Part shown: positions 44,278-53,942 of the stretch, piece by piece
Layout of the letters: every line of letters starts with the position of its first letter
How positions within the stretch are numbered: position 1 is the first letter of the stretch
DNA from: Hahella sp. HNIBRBA332
GTDB lineage: Bacteria; Pseudomonadota; Gammaproteobacteria; Pseudomonadales; Oleiphilaceae
Length of the DNA stretch: 64,000 bases
Reading direction: 5' to 3'
Assembly: GCF_030719035.1 (NCBI RefSeq)
Contig: NZ_CP132203.1
Coordinates: forward strand, 7,071,001 to 7,135,000
Program-made: the position numbers and the translations under genes
The notes under the pieces: generated by a model
The model's input: the letters and a program-made list of their open reading frames with translations, nothing else
Database searches by the model: none
What the model was told of the DNA's origin: nothing

Positions 44278-45357
44278 CTACTTAGCAGCCTTGTTTCTTG
44301 AATCGTTGTTTTCAGACTCACCAAAGACCCCTCCACGAATTAAGCTAGCGATCATAAACATTCCATCGTCTGTATTTGGGTCCAGCAAAGAGATCCTTTT
44401 CAGTAACTCGAAAGCCGAAGCCTTTCGAGCGGCGCCCTCTCTTCGGAAAAAGGCCTGAGCATCCAAATTCGCACCGTGCGGTTCAACTGGAATAGGTCTT
44501 TGGTGTAGATCATATTCAGGGTACCAAGTGTCGATTGTTCGCAAAGCGTTGCCAACCTTTTGGTCGCGCAGAGACGCTTGCCCCATATATCGGATATCAT
44601 TAAGTTCGAGCAAGCCAGCTGAGCCTTTATAGACAGGATCGGGGACACCTAGTTTATATAGTGATCTCGCAAAGCCTCTGGGCTTTGACTCAATATAGTT
44701 TTGAGAAGGATATACTTCGACAGCTCCCTTAAAGCCCAAGCTAATCATCCCCGTTACCAGGAAAGAGTTAACGTTTTTTCCGCTCAAATTCTCAGCTATC
44801 AGACTTCCGATTGTCGTTTCTTCCTTTGAATATTGATCAAAGTGATGTAAGGGGATAGAGAGAGAATCCACTTCGGCAATCACATTCTCTGATGCGTGCT
44901 CTGACACTTTGACCCTCACTGAGGCTCCAAGCATTCTATTTCGCCATAGCCACCGCCCATTGAGAATATTTCTTGCGTATCTCCGCGCTACTTCCTGGAG
45001 GCCTTCGCTTGTGGTAGCGCGATCAATAAAACCATCCAACGCTGATTTTAGTTCCTGATGCTTCTCGCCTGCGCAGGCAAACAATGACCATGATAATGGT
45101 TGAGCTCGAAAGTCATACTTAACGGAAACGCCGACAGCGTCTCTTGAAGTCTTGGCGGATTCAGTAATTTGAATATTGCTGACCTCTTTCTTTGCATCCG
45201 AGTTCACGTTCTGCGTGCCACGGATACCATGCCTCACCACCATCAGCTGCGTTTCATCACCGTTTTCCAGACGATTAAAAAACAGAGCATCGGAGATCAT
45301 TACCCCTCTTTGAAAACTTAATACGGCAGGCAATTTATTAAACGTAGTGTGAGTCAT
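44278..45357 (-). CDS. cas7f: Cascade backbone Cas7f (Csy3)
   Basis: Hexameric backbone subunit that holds the crRNA spacer; 359 residues. Recognised from LPAVLSFQRGVMISDALFF at the start, RRYARNILNGRWLWRNRMLGA in the centre, and QKVGNALRTIDTWYPEYD, PIPVEPHGANLDAQAF, IASLIRGGVFGESE at the end. These match the type I-F1 Csy3, not the Cas7fv of the minimal I-F2 variant. It starts 2 bp before the csy2 stop region and is tightly coupled within the operon. Confidence 0.94.
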   Translation of the reverse strand: MTHTTFNKLPAVLSFQRGVMISDALFFNRLENGDETQLMVVRHGIRGTQNVNSDAKKEVSNIQITESAKTSRDAVGVSVKYDFRAQPLSWSLFACAGEKHQELKSALDGFIDRATTSEGLQEVARRYARNILNGRWLWRNRMLGASVRVKVSEHASENVIAEVDSLSIPLHHFDQYSKEETTIGSLIAENLSGKNVNSFLVTGMISLGFKGAVEVYPSQNYIESKPRGFARSLYKLGVPDPVYKGSAGLLELNDIRYMGQASLRDQKVGNALRTIDTWYPEYDLHQRPIPVEPHGANLDAQAFFRREGAARKASAFELLKRISLLDPNTDDGMFMIASLIRGGVFGESENNDSRNKAAK

Positions 45358-45359
45358 AT

Positions 45360-46199
45360 TTAGTGCCCCTTATTAATTTGATTGGCAGAGAGAGCCGTCA
45401 CAGTAAACACATCTTTGTCAGTCCACGCTCCCCGCCAGAATAGGTCACTAGATGTAGCAACTTGATTGGCAGTGACATACTCGACTAACCCTACTAATGG
45501 CTCTGCGAAAGCGTGAAGTTTATTTTCGCGAACAAGTTTTCTTTGAGAAAAATTAGTGATGGCCGCATACCCCAATACTGCCGGGGATAACCAGCGCTTT
45601 TTTATAGGTTGTTTATTTTCATCCAAGCCAGGAGAGTCATTAACCAATCGCAATAGATTTTCTACACGCCCTTGCTCCCCTGCTACTAACTCAGCACTCC
45701 GGTCTAACAGCCAATAACCCGAACGTAATAACGTGAAAACGCCGCCATCATCACTCAGAGACTCGCAAATTGAGATACGCCCATGGCGGATGATGACACC
45801 GCCCGCCAACCGACAGCGCTGAAATGCACGCTCAACATCACTACCGGATGGGCATTCGTCATTAAATGTAAGCACCAGTGAAACGGTTAAATTCATGGAG
45901 GCTGTCGGCTGAAGAGAAATGGCGTACTTGTTTTTTGAGCTGTAGTCTTTCTTATCTATATAAGTTGCACCGCGGAACTGATGAGGATAACAGCCGTAAC
46001 CCTTAGGTAGTTCAGACTCCGCGAGTAGTTGGGCGTCGATATGAAGGACGCCAACTGCACTAGGTTGGATACCAAGGAATCTTCCTAATGCGTGGCCAAG
46101 CATCGTACAGGCGAAAACAGGAGCAAGAGAAACGCACCAAGGCGTAGCCAATGCATTTGCCCGTTGGACTTCAATTTGGGGGATAACGACATATCGCAT
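45360..46199 (-). CDS. cas5f: Cascade subunit Cas5f (Csy2)
   Basis: Binds the 5' handle of the crRNA with Csy1; 279 residues, near the normal length. Family signs: VIPQIEVQRANALATPWCVS, MLGHALGRFLG, the glycine-rich RCRLAGGVIIRHG, SGYWLLDRSAEL, WLSPAVLGYAAI and HAFAEPLVGLVEYV. It starts 3 bp after csy1 and is followed by csy3 with 2 bp between. Confidence 0.92.
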   Translation of the reverse strand: MRYVVIPQIEVQRANALATPWCVSLAPVFACTMLGHALGRFLGIQPSAVGVLHIDAQLLAESELPKGYGCYPHQFRGATYIDKKDYSSKNKYAISLQPTASMNLTVSLVLTFNDECPSGSDVERAFQRCRLAGGVIIRHGRISICESLSDDGGVFTLLRSGYWLLDRSAELVAGEQGRVENLLRLVNDSPGLDENKQPIKKRWLSPAVLGYAAITNFSQRKLVRENKLHAFAEPLVGLVEYVTANQVATSSDLFWRGAWTDKDVFTVTALSANQINKGH

Positions 46200-46202
46200 A
46201 GC

Positions 46203-47351
46203 TCACATCCCCTCTATCAGCTTTATTAATCGATGTTGATCAGCTGGAGATAGCCCTAAGCCAACAATATCCCCGGTTCGCTTGTCTTCTAGTTTCGACT
46301 CCCTCAATTGACCTACCAGCCATTTCGCCCGCTCCTTTCGCCAATATGGCGATCTCTTGGTAGGGTCTAACCAGCCGTTACTCAGGAAATAGGAATTCTC
46401 GTTCTCTAAATTTTTCTGAATGGATGGCAAATCTTTCTGGTAAGCATTTAGAACGCGACGGGCTTTATCCGCTTGCTTTTCCATAGCGCTTAACAAGGCC
46501 TTTATGAGGCTTCGCTCTTCTTCCTGTAGCCTAGCGTTGATCATGCTTCCCTCTTTCACTCGTGATAACAGCCAAGTTGCGTAACTCGAGACCATAATCT
46601 TGGGTATAAATGGCTTAAAGCCTTTATAAAAGAGGCGGAAAGCTAACCTCGTATTTGGTGTCGTCCTTGGGACATCACTAAACACGAAAGGACGGATAGA
46701 TCTCACTCTTCCTCCAGCATTTTGCGGATTACTTCCGCCTATGGAAAAAGAGTTTACGCGCGCGTCATACCGAATAGTTGTTCGCTTTTTCTGGCCCCCG
46801 CTACTATTTTCATACTCTTTTTCCTGTTGCTTCCGAATATCATCTCGGCAGCGAGAAATTGTGGATATGTATTCGCACAGTCCTGCAGAGCCTAGGGGCG
46901 TCAACGAGACATAATCCGACTCCATCGGGATCAGTATTTGTCTTAATCGCGGGCTAATTGAGTCAGTGCCATCTTCGAGGAAGCTTTGAGTTGCTAACTT
47001 GTAGCTCTCAGCGATTCTTTGGCGCGCAGACTCAGTATCAGTACTAGGTCCCGGCGCCTCCAGCCGTAGTTGACGAATTCGCTTAAACTTTCCGGCATGG
47101 ACACTGGCGTTACCGACATAGTCCAACCCAATTTCCTTTCCCTCAGCCAGTAAGGTACGCACGCTAATATATGGCAGGTTTATTGCGTGGGCTGAAGTTA
47201 GTCTGACCCCGCCCGAGCTTGCATTGGAATTTATTGTTTTAGTTGAGAAATGGAAAAGGTTTGACTGCATCCAGTCGCAAAGAAGCTCAACTTCACTTTC
47301 ATCTGGAGTCTCCATATAGTCGGTCCACGTTGATATTGACCAAATGGACAC
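46203..47351 (-). CDS. cas8f: Cascade large subunit Cas8f (Csy1)
   Basis: Large subunit that with Csy2 caps the crRNA 5' end and reads the PAM; 382 residues, about 50 shorter than the Pseudomonas protein. YVSLTPLGSAGLCEYIST and SFSIGGSNPQNAGGRVRSIR (near 200) match the Csy1 core. The frame starts at GTG 47351; an ATG at 47315 is an alternative. Only 56 bp separate it from the divergent WYL regulator, so the promoter is shared. Sequence is divergent but the operon context makes the call firm. Confidence 0.88.
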   Translation of the reverse strand: MSIWSISTWTDYMETPDESEVELLCDWMQSNLFHFSTKTINSNASSGGVRLTSAHAINLPYISVRTLLAEGKEIGLDYVGNASVHAGKFKRIRQLRLEAPGPSTDTESARQRIAESYKLATQSFLEDGTDSISPRLRQILIPMESDYVSLTPLGSAGLCEYISTISRCRDDIRKQQEKEYENSSGGQKKRTTIRYDARVNSFSIGGSNPQNAGGRVRSIRPFVFSDVPRTTPNTRLAFRLFYKGFKPFIPKIMVSSYATWLLSRVKEGSMINARLQEEERSLIKALLSAMEKQADKARRVLNAYQKDLPSIQKNLENENSYFLSNGWLDPTKRSPYWRKERAKWLVGQLRESKLEDKRTGDIVGLGLSPADQHRLIKLIEGM

Positions 47352-47407
47352 TAAACTCTGAAAAGAGCCCCCACAACCCAGACAACGCGTCAGGATGATA
47401 CGTTTTT

Positions 47408-48232
47408 ATGAATAACTACGATAACCCTGCAAAATTTATCCTTCGAAGGGCTATATGGTGGGGGCGGGTCACACGAAAAGACATTGTGAACGCCTGCAAA
47501 TTGAGTCCACCTACAGCTAATCGGGTCATGGAGTACGCTCTCTCTAGAGCAGAATGGAAGAGTGTTTTGGTTAGAAAGCCAAAGCACATAGAAATAGCCT
47601 TACGTGCGCCAATTCCTCGCGACGCCAGCGCTCTCACCATGCTCAAATTGTTAGAAATCGACCCCTACAATTTTGCATTGATCGGTCTGAGGGTCCCTGA
47701 TGAGCTTCAGATAATAGAAGTTATTCTACGCAACCCTGTACAAGTCACCTCCAACACAGCCCATGAAATAATCAGAGCAACAATTCAAAAAAGGCCCTTG
47801 GATATTCGTTACGTCGGGCTGCGCATTGGTGAGTCGGGACGATGGAGAACTATTGTGCCAGTCGCGTTTGAAGTATTTCGCGGGCAATGGAGGATCAGAG
47901 CCCATGATCTCGAAGATCTTTCGTTTAAAGTAAAGACATTTGTAGTGGCGCGAATACTGGAAGCGGCCTTCTCAGAAAGAGAAAAACCTAAGAGTTTATT
48001 ACTAGAAACCGGTCACTCAGCGACGCCGAGATACCTCGTGAAGCTGGACCCCAGATTGACTCCTGATCAATGCACCGCTCTGAGACAAGAATTAGGTCTA
48101 AATAGCGGAGGAGAAATACAGCTATCTGAGGACGCTCTTTTCGACTTTCAGCGTAGCTATATGGATAAAGCTAACAACCAACCGGACCATATTATCTGGC
48201 CTCCTGTGGTGGATTTACAGAAGCAGTCCTAG
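47408..48232 (+). CDS. WYL-domain transcriptional regulator (CRISPR-associated)
   Basis: A 274-residue protein. The N-terminus is a winged helix-turn-helix (WWGRVTRKDIVNACKLSPPT, ANRVMEYAL), then a WYL-type domain (HEIIRATIQKRPLDIRYVGL and GESGRWRTIVPVAFEVFRGQWRIRAHDLEDLSFKVKTF), then a C-terminal extension. WYL domains sense nucleic-acid or nucleotide ligands and regulate defence loci. It is encoded divergently from csy1 with 56 bp between and 2 bp before cas2-3, so it is well placed to control both transcripts. Whether it represses or activates cannot be told. Confidence 0.85.
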   Translation: MNNYDNPAKFILRRAIWWGRVTRKDIVNACKLSPPTANRVMEYALSRAEWKSVLVRKPKHIEIALRAPIPRDASALTMLKLLEIDPYNFALIGLRVPDELQIIEVILRNPVQVTSNTAHEIIRATIQKRPLDIRYVGLRIGESGRWRTIVPVAFEVFRGQWRIRAHDLEDLSFKVKTFVVARILEAAFSEREKPKSLLLETGHSATPRYLVKLDPRLTPDQCTALRQELGLNSGGEIQLSEDALFDFQRSYMDKANNQPDHIIWPPVVDLQKQS

Positions 48233-48234
48233 TT

Positions 48235-51200
48235 ATGCATGTACTTTTTGTCTCACAATGTGAAAAAAAAGCCTTAAAGCGCACTCGCGCGATACTTGAT
48301 CGATATGCGATAAGAATTGCGGACCGTTGTTGGGTTACGCCTATTACCGAAGAGGCTTTACATGATGTCCGCTTGGTAATACGGCGTCAGGCTTCGCGCC
48401 ATACGGCTGTCGCATGTTATCGCAATAAAGGGATGCAACAGATGCGGTTGCTATGGACGGTGGGCAAGTCGAGCACCTTTGGAGCTCAAGGTGAGGCTGC
48501 CATCGGTACGCGCAGCCGAGCTAAGCCTCAACTTCCTCCATGGGCTAAAATTGCCTGTCTGGTCGCCCAAGCAGGTGGGTTTGATCACGATGTGGGCAAG
48601 GCGTCACGCCACTTTCAGCACAAACTGCACCAAGCGCTGACAGAAAACTCTGTGATCATTAAAGATCGCACCCGTCACGAATGGACTTCAATGAAGCTCT
48701 ATCAATGGATGAGACGATTAAAGCTATTTGATTGGAGCATTGCATGGCAGTCCCTGAAAGACGACCCTGCGAAAAATGATATGCCTTTCAAAGTTGGGAC
48801 AACATTCAAACCTATTTCCAGTGTTTTCGATGCATTGGATTTTATAGTTCTTACTCACCATAGCTTGCTGGGTCCATCTGAGCCCAAGAATAGCGGCGAT
48901 ACTCCGACGAATGAGGAGCATACTCAGCGCCTGAATGGTATGGGAGATGATGATAGCTTGTTTGAACCAGCAGCAGACATAGATATGGCGCTGTTGGGTC
49001 GTTTGGCTCGACTTACCGAGCGTTTACAGCAGGCGCATATTGATCGACAGGATGACCCTTCCTATTGGAGAGCTATTGCGATTATATCCAGAGCAGGCCT
49101 GATCCTAGCTGACCACGAGGTTTCCAGTAGGACGCCAGCGCCAAATTTAAGAAAAAAATCATCATTATTTGCGAATACAAAATCCCTTAACTTTCAGTCC
49201 TTCCGAAGGAGCAGAAGCTCCAAAAAGCAGAGAGCTTGCGAACTCAATCAATCGCTAGAGTGGCACCTAAGTAACGTTGGAATGCGCGCTGCAGAGTATG
49301 TCCATTACTTCGTAAATTCAGGGCTGCCTGGAGTCACTCAACAATCACGCGATCAGATACTTTCACCATCTTGCTCAGAACGTTTTAGTTGGCAAGATGT
49401 CGCAGTTAGCCATCTCTGTAATCTATCGGAAAACTTCATACCCACGCTGATTTTCAATCTTGCCGGAACCGGCGCCGGGAAAACGAGAATGAACGTGAAA
49501 GCATTAACCGCTTTACGTCCAGAAGAGGAGCCCCTTCGAATTGCCGCAGGATTCAATCTACGCACACTCACATTACAAACTCACTCCGCGCTGAAAAGCC
49601 AACTGGGGCTGGGAGAGGACGAAGTGGCTTGTGTGATAGGAGACCGCCTGCCAGAGGCGTTACATGACGCTGGAATGAAGTATGACGAGGATAACGAGCT
49701 TGAATTGGAGTACGAAACGACAGGTGGAGTAGCAGAAAATCCTGCGTGGTTAAGAACCTTACTTCTTAATCGCCCCCATTTGAGTGATTTGGTGGGCTCT
49801 CCTGTATTGGTGTCAACGATGGACTACCTGGTAAACGCTGGAGATTTAAGCAAGCAAGGCCATCACGCAGAAGCTTTGTTACGCATTGCGAGCAGTGACT
49901 TGATACTGGATGAAGTCGACAGTTATGACCCTGAATCACTGGTGTCGGTATTGCGAGTCGTTCAAATGTCCGCGCTTTTCGGACGCAATATCATAGCCTC
50001 CAGTGCGACGTTAGCTGAGCCGGTGGCAAATGCACTGTTTGAAGCATACCAGTCTGGTGTGGAAATGTACGCGGCGCTGCGCAACGCGACACCGGAAGTA
50101 CGCGTTGCATTCCTGGATAATCACTTAGATCCGCATTCCGTCATATTGAAAGATAAATGTGCTTTTAACGACGCTTATCGCGACCGATTGCAAGCTCAAA
50201 TGCGGCGCGTCAGCGAGCAACCCATATATCGAATGCCGACGTTTAGAAAAATTCCACTTCCCAATAGTCCTAGCCCGGCATTTGACACTTTCTGCCATGC
50301 TATCGAAGAGTCAGTGTTTGAGATGCATAAAAACCATAGGTGGAACTATATCGCGGGTAAGAGGGTTTCCTTCGGAATAGTTCGGGTTGCGCAAGTAAAA
50401 ACATGTGTTGAGATTGCCCGAAGACTTGGCAAACATCCGTGTATTCACGTGACAGCATACCACTCAGTTGACATGCCACTAAGGAAGTTTCGGAAGGAGC
50501 AAGCGCTAGACAGACTTTTTAAGCGCAACCCAGAACAGACTTATGGCAGTAACAGTGCATTACTTAGCGACCCAGACATCCAAGATCGAGTCGCTAAGAC
50601 CCCGGGTGATGACATCCTCTTTATTGTTGTAGCGACGCCAATTGAAGAAGTGGGAAGAGATCATGACTTTGACTGGGCGGTTATTGAACCATCGTCCGTA
50701 CATTCAATCGTCCAGCTTGCAGGCAGGGTCAATCGCCACCGGCTAATCTCTGTGACAACGCCTAACATCACCATCCTTCAATACAATCTGCGTTATTTGG
50801 AAAAAAAGGCGCGTTCATTTTTTCATCCTGGTAATGAACCAGCTGATTTCCCCTACGAAACCCATGATGTATGCATACTTCTTGGTGAAGAGTTAGAAAG
50901 ACTTGATGCAACGTTGCAATTCGGCGTAGAAGGGGAAAAATGTAAATTTGCCAAGTATGACGAGAACAGTGTCAAAACTAGACTGGATAATCCCATAAAG
51001 GTCATTCGTGCTGACGCCTCACGCCCACTCACATGGATCACTATAGGTCACTATAAGCGATACCCTTTAAGACAAAGGAGCGCTGCATTTATCTATCGCA
51101 TTTCACTCCAGGAAGAGAGCCCTGATCCGTTGTTGCATGAGAAAAGAAAAACACTAAAAGACGAGTGGGTCACTACAACAAAAAAAATAGAAAGTTCGCA

Positions 51201-51354
51201 GCCTGCAAATCCCTATTGGCTGATACAGGATCTAGAAGAGGTCATTGAGGAGGCAGATACAATTGAGAATGAAAGTTACAGGGCTTCGGCTCTGACCTTT
51301 GAAAGAAGCAACAAAGAGCTGACCCTGTTTGATCGATTCCTTGGAGGGTATTGA
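48235..51354 (+). CDS. cas3: Cas2-Cas3 fusion helicase-nuclease (type I-F)
   Basis: Type I-F Cas2-3 of 1039 residues. The N-terminal Cas2-like part (MHVLFVSQCEKKALKRTRAI) is followed by the HD nuclease GGFDHDVGKASRHFQHKL (near 114-130), the helicase Walker A AGTGAGKTRMNVKAL (near 410) and DExx motif LILDEVDSYDPES (near 558), then ATPIEEVGRDHDFDWAVIEP and QLAGRVNRHR. It degrades targets recruited by Cascade and also acts in adaptation with Cas1. Here it is coded on the opposite strand from cas1 and the csy genes, after a WYL regulator. Confidence 0.94.
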   Translation: MHVLFVSQCEKKALKRTRAILDRYAIRIADRCWVTPITEEALHDVRLVIRRQASRHTAVACYRNKGMQQMRLLWTVGKSSTFGAQGEAAIGTRSRAKPQLPPWAKIACLVAQAGGFDHDVGKASRHFQHKLHQALTENSVIIKDRTRHEWTSMKLYQWMRRLKLFDWSIAWQSLKDDPAKNDMPFKVGTTFKPISSVFDALDFIVLTHHSLLGPSEPKNSGDTPTNEEHTQRLNGMGDDDSLFEPAADIDMALLGRLARLTERLQQAHIDRQDDPSYWRAIAIISRAGLILADHEVSSRTPAPNLRKKSSLFANTKSLNFQSFRRSRSSKKQRACELNQSLEWHLSNVGMRAAEYVHYFVNSGLPGVTQQSRDQILSPSCSERFSWQDVAVSHLCNLSENFIPTLIFNLAGTGAGKTRMNVKALTALRPEEEPLRIAAGFNLRTLTLQTHSALKSQLGLGEDEVACVIGDRLPEALHDAGMKYDEDNELELEYETTGGVAENPAWLRTLLLNRPHLSDLVGSPVLVSTMDYLVNAGDLSKQGHHAEALLRIASSDLILDEVDSYDPESLVSVLRVVQMSALFGRNIIASSATLAEPVANALFEAYQSGVEMYAALRNATPEVRVAFLDNHLDPHSVILKDKCAFNDAYRDRLQAQMRRVSEQPIYRMPTFRKIPLPNSPSPAFDTFCHAIEESVFEMHKNHRWNYIAGKRVSFGIVRVAQVKTCVEIARRLGKHPCIHVTAYHSVDMPLRKFRKEQALDRLFKRNPEQTYGSNSALLSDPDIQDRVAKTPGDDILFIVVATPIEEVGRDHDFDWAVIEPSSVHSIVQLAGRVNRHRLISVTTPNITILQYNLRYLEKKARSFFHPGNEPADFPYETHDVCILLGEELERLDATLQFGVEGEKCKFAKYDENSVKTRLDNPIKVIRADASRPLTWITIGHYKRYPLRQRSAAFIYRISLQEESPDPLLHEKRKTLKDEWVTTTKKIESSQPANPYWLIQDLEEVIEEADTIENESYRASALTFERSNKELTLFDRFLGGY

Positions 51355-51711
51355 ACTAGACACCAATACTAAGATCTGCCTAAATGCGGCAAGCAATTAG
51401 CGAGAACACAACCATATGTAAGTAGATTAAAAAAAAGAGAAGGTAAGAAAGATATGTATAGTTGGGGGGCATTTAAAGTGGGATGCCTATCATCAAGCCA
51501 ACATAAAATTTTAAAAATACACATAAAATACTACAATCTTTCGGCGCACATTGTATTAGCAGTACAAATGAAAACCCATCTTAACATTATGAAACCATTC
51601 ATTAAGCGCTCATGGTGGATATCAAAAAAACCAAGCTAGTATATAAAATAGATCTCTATCCTGATTGCCCCAAAGTTATGCAAGAGTAACTCTATATTTA
51701 AGGAGTTTTCG
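51355..51711. other. AT-rich gap upstream of the 527-residue gene
   Basis: 357 bp. A 61-codon frame at 51454-51639 has no ribosome site and no recognisable motif, so I do not count it. The region presumably holds the promoter of the following gene; no strong promoter pair is visible. Confidence 0.4.
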
Positions 51712-53295
51712 ATGCTTGTATATGTCAACCAACTTAATATAGTTGGAGAAAACTCATTTGACAGCATTGTAGGAAGCATTATCGGCTGGCTTAAGAAGAT
51801 CACAAGGGAGCATTTTCACAAAGAAGAACTTACATCAGGAAGTGAGTTCGAAGTTGAGAAATACAAAATTAAATCTTTTGTTGCAGACGCTCGTCCTCCA
51901 AAGTTATATAGCATAATACTTTCGCATCCTGACGAAGAAGTGAAAGGTCGATATTGGAATACCGAAATTGGGATTCGTGTAAATTCAGATAATATAGAGT
52001 TTACCCTCCTTCTCGAAGTTAGCGATATTAGCACTCAGGTAAGAAGCATTCCATCAGCTACAAGGCCACTATTGATAGAATATGTAAAAAATAACTGTCA
52101 ACTATCATCATCCACTTTTGGTATAAAATATAAAAACTTAGAGACAAGCGATGCATGTCTTGCAGCCTTTCTCAGCGAAATAGAGCGAGAAGAAAGAAGA
52201 TACCCTCTTGTTTTAATTAGCACATATGGTTCAGAAGAACCAGTAGTCAGTCCTATTAAACTACAAAATCAATTATTGGGATTGGCTCAGGTTGTTTTTT
52301 GCAATCCTGAGTCAGACAAGTGGTTAATGGCAAAAAAACTAACCCGCAGGTATAGCTCCTGGGATGGTGCTATCAACATTATATTCCCTTCCTTCGGGCG
52401 TAGCTGGTGTAAGACAAAGTTACTGCGGAAGGTAGATTTAGATGAAATAGCAAGTCAGAAAGGTAATGTGTGCCAAGAAGTCCTCTCACACATAACTCAC
52501 TTTTCGAATGGATACCGTCAAAGACAGCATTTTTCATCACATGATGTTAGGGCTAAACGTGCTGCAGATCGATTACTATTCCTCAGGGAAAGTTCGAAAA
52601 ATGCTCAAACTCAGACTGACTTGGAGAGCCTACTAGAGGAGGCCTTTACTCAAATTGAAGAGCATGATCATATTGTCGAAAATCTCCACAAAGAGTATCA
52701 AGCTCAAATTGACGAGGAATATTTAAAATGGTTTGAGCTTGAAGAAGAGGTGAATGATAAATCCAATGAAATATTTAGGCTCAAGCAGAAAGTTTTTTCA
52801 CTCTCCCATGGTGCAAAAGTTGAAATAAAACTAAAGCCAGAGACTGCGCTAGAGCTGGTTAAAAATACAACACCAGAAAATGCATTAAACTTCATAAATG
52901 AAGTGTTCAATAATCGCGTTGAAGTGCTTGACAGCGCTTGGACATCATCAAGAAAGTCTGAGTCGTTTGAGTATGGTGAAAAATTAGTTGACCTCCTCTG
53001 GAGGCTCTGCACTGAATATTATGACGCGATAAGTTCTGGACCCGAGTGCGAGGCAAAAAAAGTCTTCTCTGAATGCGAGTTTGCAGCAAAAGAGTCAGAA
53101 ACAGTCATGAAAAACAGACAGTTAAAAAGTAAGCGTACTTTTAACTACAATAACATGCCAATTACGATGTTTCGACATTTAAAAATTGGAGTAAAGGATA
53201 GTGCCAAGGAAACAATAAGAGTGCACTTTCATTGGGACTCAGAGAAAAAAATAATTGCAATTGGTTATTGTGGCCCTCATCTGCCATTAACCTGA
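51712..53295 (+). CDS. Uncharacterised coiled-coil protein with RelE-like C-terminus
   Basis: A 527-residue protein, AT-rich relative to its neighbours, with a clear ribosome site (AAGGAG 7 bp before ATG). The N-terminal half has a conserved-looking RYPLVLISTYGSEEPVVSPI and KLTRRYSSWDGAINIIFPSF (about 163-225). A coiled coil spans about 305-365 (EEVNDKSNEIFRLKQKVFSL). The last 50 residues, ITMFRHLKIG followed by ETIRVHFHWD and KKIIAIGYCGPHLP, look like a RelE-type toxin tail (RVxFxW...IxIGxCGxHL). This layout resembles stand-alone defence or toxin proteins, but I do not recognise a characterised member. It sits alone between cas2-3 and the tail genes, the direction being plus. Confidence 0.8.
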   Translation: MLVYVNQLNIVGENSFDSIVGSIIGWLKKITREHFHKEELTSGSEFEVEKYKIKSFVADARPPKLYSIILSHPDEEVKGRYWNTEIGIRVNSDNIEFTLLLEVSDISTQVRSIPSATRPLLIEYVKNNCQLSSSTFGIKYKNLETSDACLAAFLSEIEREERRYPLVLISTYGSEEPVVSPIKLQNQLLGLAQVVFCNPESDKWLMAKKLTRRYSSWDGAINIIFPSFGRSWCKTKLLRKVDLDEIASQKGNVCQEVLSHITHFSNGYRQRQHFSSHDVRAKRAADRLLFLRESSKNAQTQTDLESLLEEAFTQIEEHDHIVENLHKEYQAQIDEEYLKWFELEEEVNDKSNEIFRLKQKVFSLSHGAKVEIKLKPETALELVKNTTPENALNFINEVFNNRVEVLDSAWTSSRKSESFEYGEKLVDLLWRLCTEYYDAISSGPECEAKKVFSECEFAAKESETVMKNRQLKSKRTFNYNNMPITMFRHLKIGVKDSAKETIRVHFHWDSEKKIIAIGYCGPHLPLT

Positions 53296-53411
53296 CATTA
53301 ATTCTAAAATTTAAAGACAAATATAATTTTAATCTTACATCCTGAGTAATCCAACGGTTTCTAGCTTCTCGCTTACAAAACATATCGCTATTACAGATTA
53401 TCCCACTTAAA

Positions 53412-53942
53412 CTATCTAATTCTGAGAGCACTCGGCCTTGATCCAAACCACCAAGTGACGGCCGTCGTTGTCAGAAATAACATCTGCGCGATGGCCTCTT
53501 TGTATAGGACTATTAAATCGACAGGGCTCAGCGCGCTAACCCCACCGAGGTGACGGCTAATATTCAGGGTGACAAACGTCGCCAAAATAAGCAGATAGAC
53601 AGTAATCAGAGGCCGCATCAGGCCCCGGATAGCGTCCACAAACCACATCCCATAAGTTTGACTCTGCTCTTTAAGCCCATCCTTGAACGCCGTGGTCTCC
53701 GCGATATCTCTGTTTATTCTCCCTTCCGTGTCCGCTCTTAGAATTTGTTTGTCCGCCAGCGCCAGTTCATGGTTGTACTGGAGCTCCGCTTCCTGTTTGC
53801 GAAGTGTGGCCATTTTCAGCTCATAGGTGAGTCTGAACTGTTGATCCTTGCGTTCTTCTCGTTTGGTTAGCCAACTCCCAAACATACCCACCAACGCGCC
53901 TAAGCCTGACGAGGAAAACAGCGCCAGCAGTCCTTCCAGCAT
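53412..53942 (-). CDS. Putative phage holin (membrane protein with coiled-coil middle)
   Basis: 176 residues. N-terminal hydrophobic helix (LLALFSSSGLGALVGMFGSW), a charged coiled-coil middle (RKDQQFRLTYELKMATLRKQ), then two C-terminal membrane segments (RGLMRPLITVYLLILATFVTLN and AIAQMLFLTTTAVTWWFG). This is the form of the 3TM-type phage holin family. It overlaps the DUF5675 gene by one base (TAATG), at the end of the tail module, where lysis genes usually lie. Confidence 0.7.
   Translation of the reverse strand: MLEGLLALFSSSGLGALVGMFGSWLTKREERKDQQFRLTYELKMATLRKQEAELQYNHELALADKQILRADTEGRINRDIAETTAFKDGLKEQSQTYGMWFVDAIRGLMRPLITVYLLILATFVTLNISRHLGGVSALSPVDLIVLYKEAIAQMLFLTTTAVTWWFGSRPSALRIR

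Noticed and set aside
51454..51639. A 61-codon frame in the gap before the 527-residue gene
   Set aside because: No recognisable motif and low coding likelihood in AT-rich DNA.
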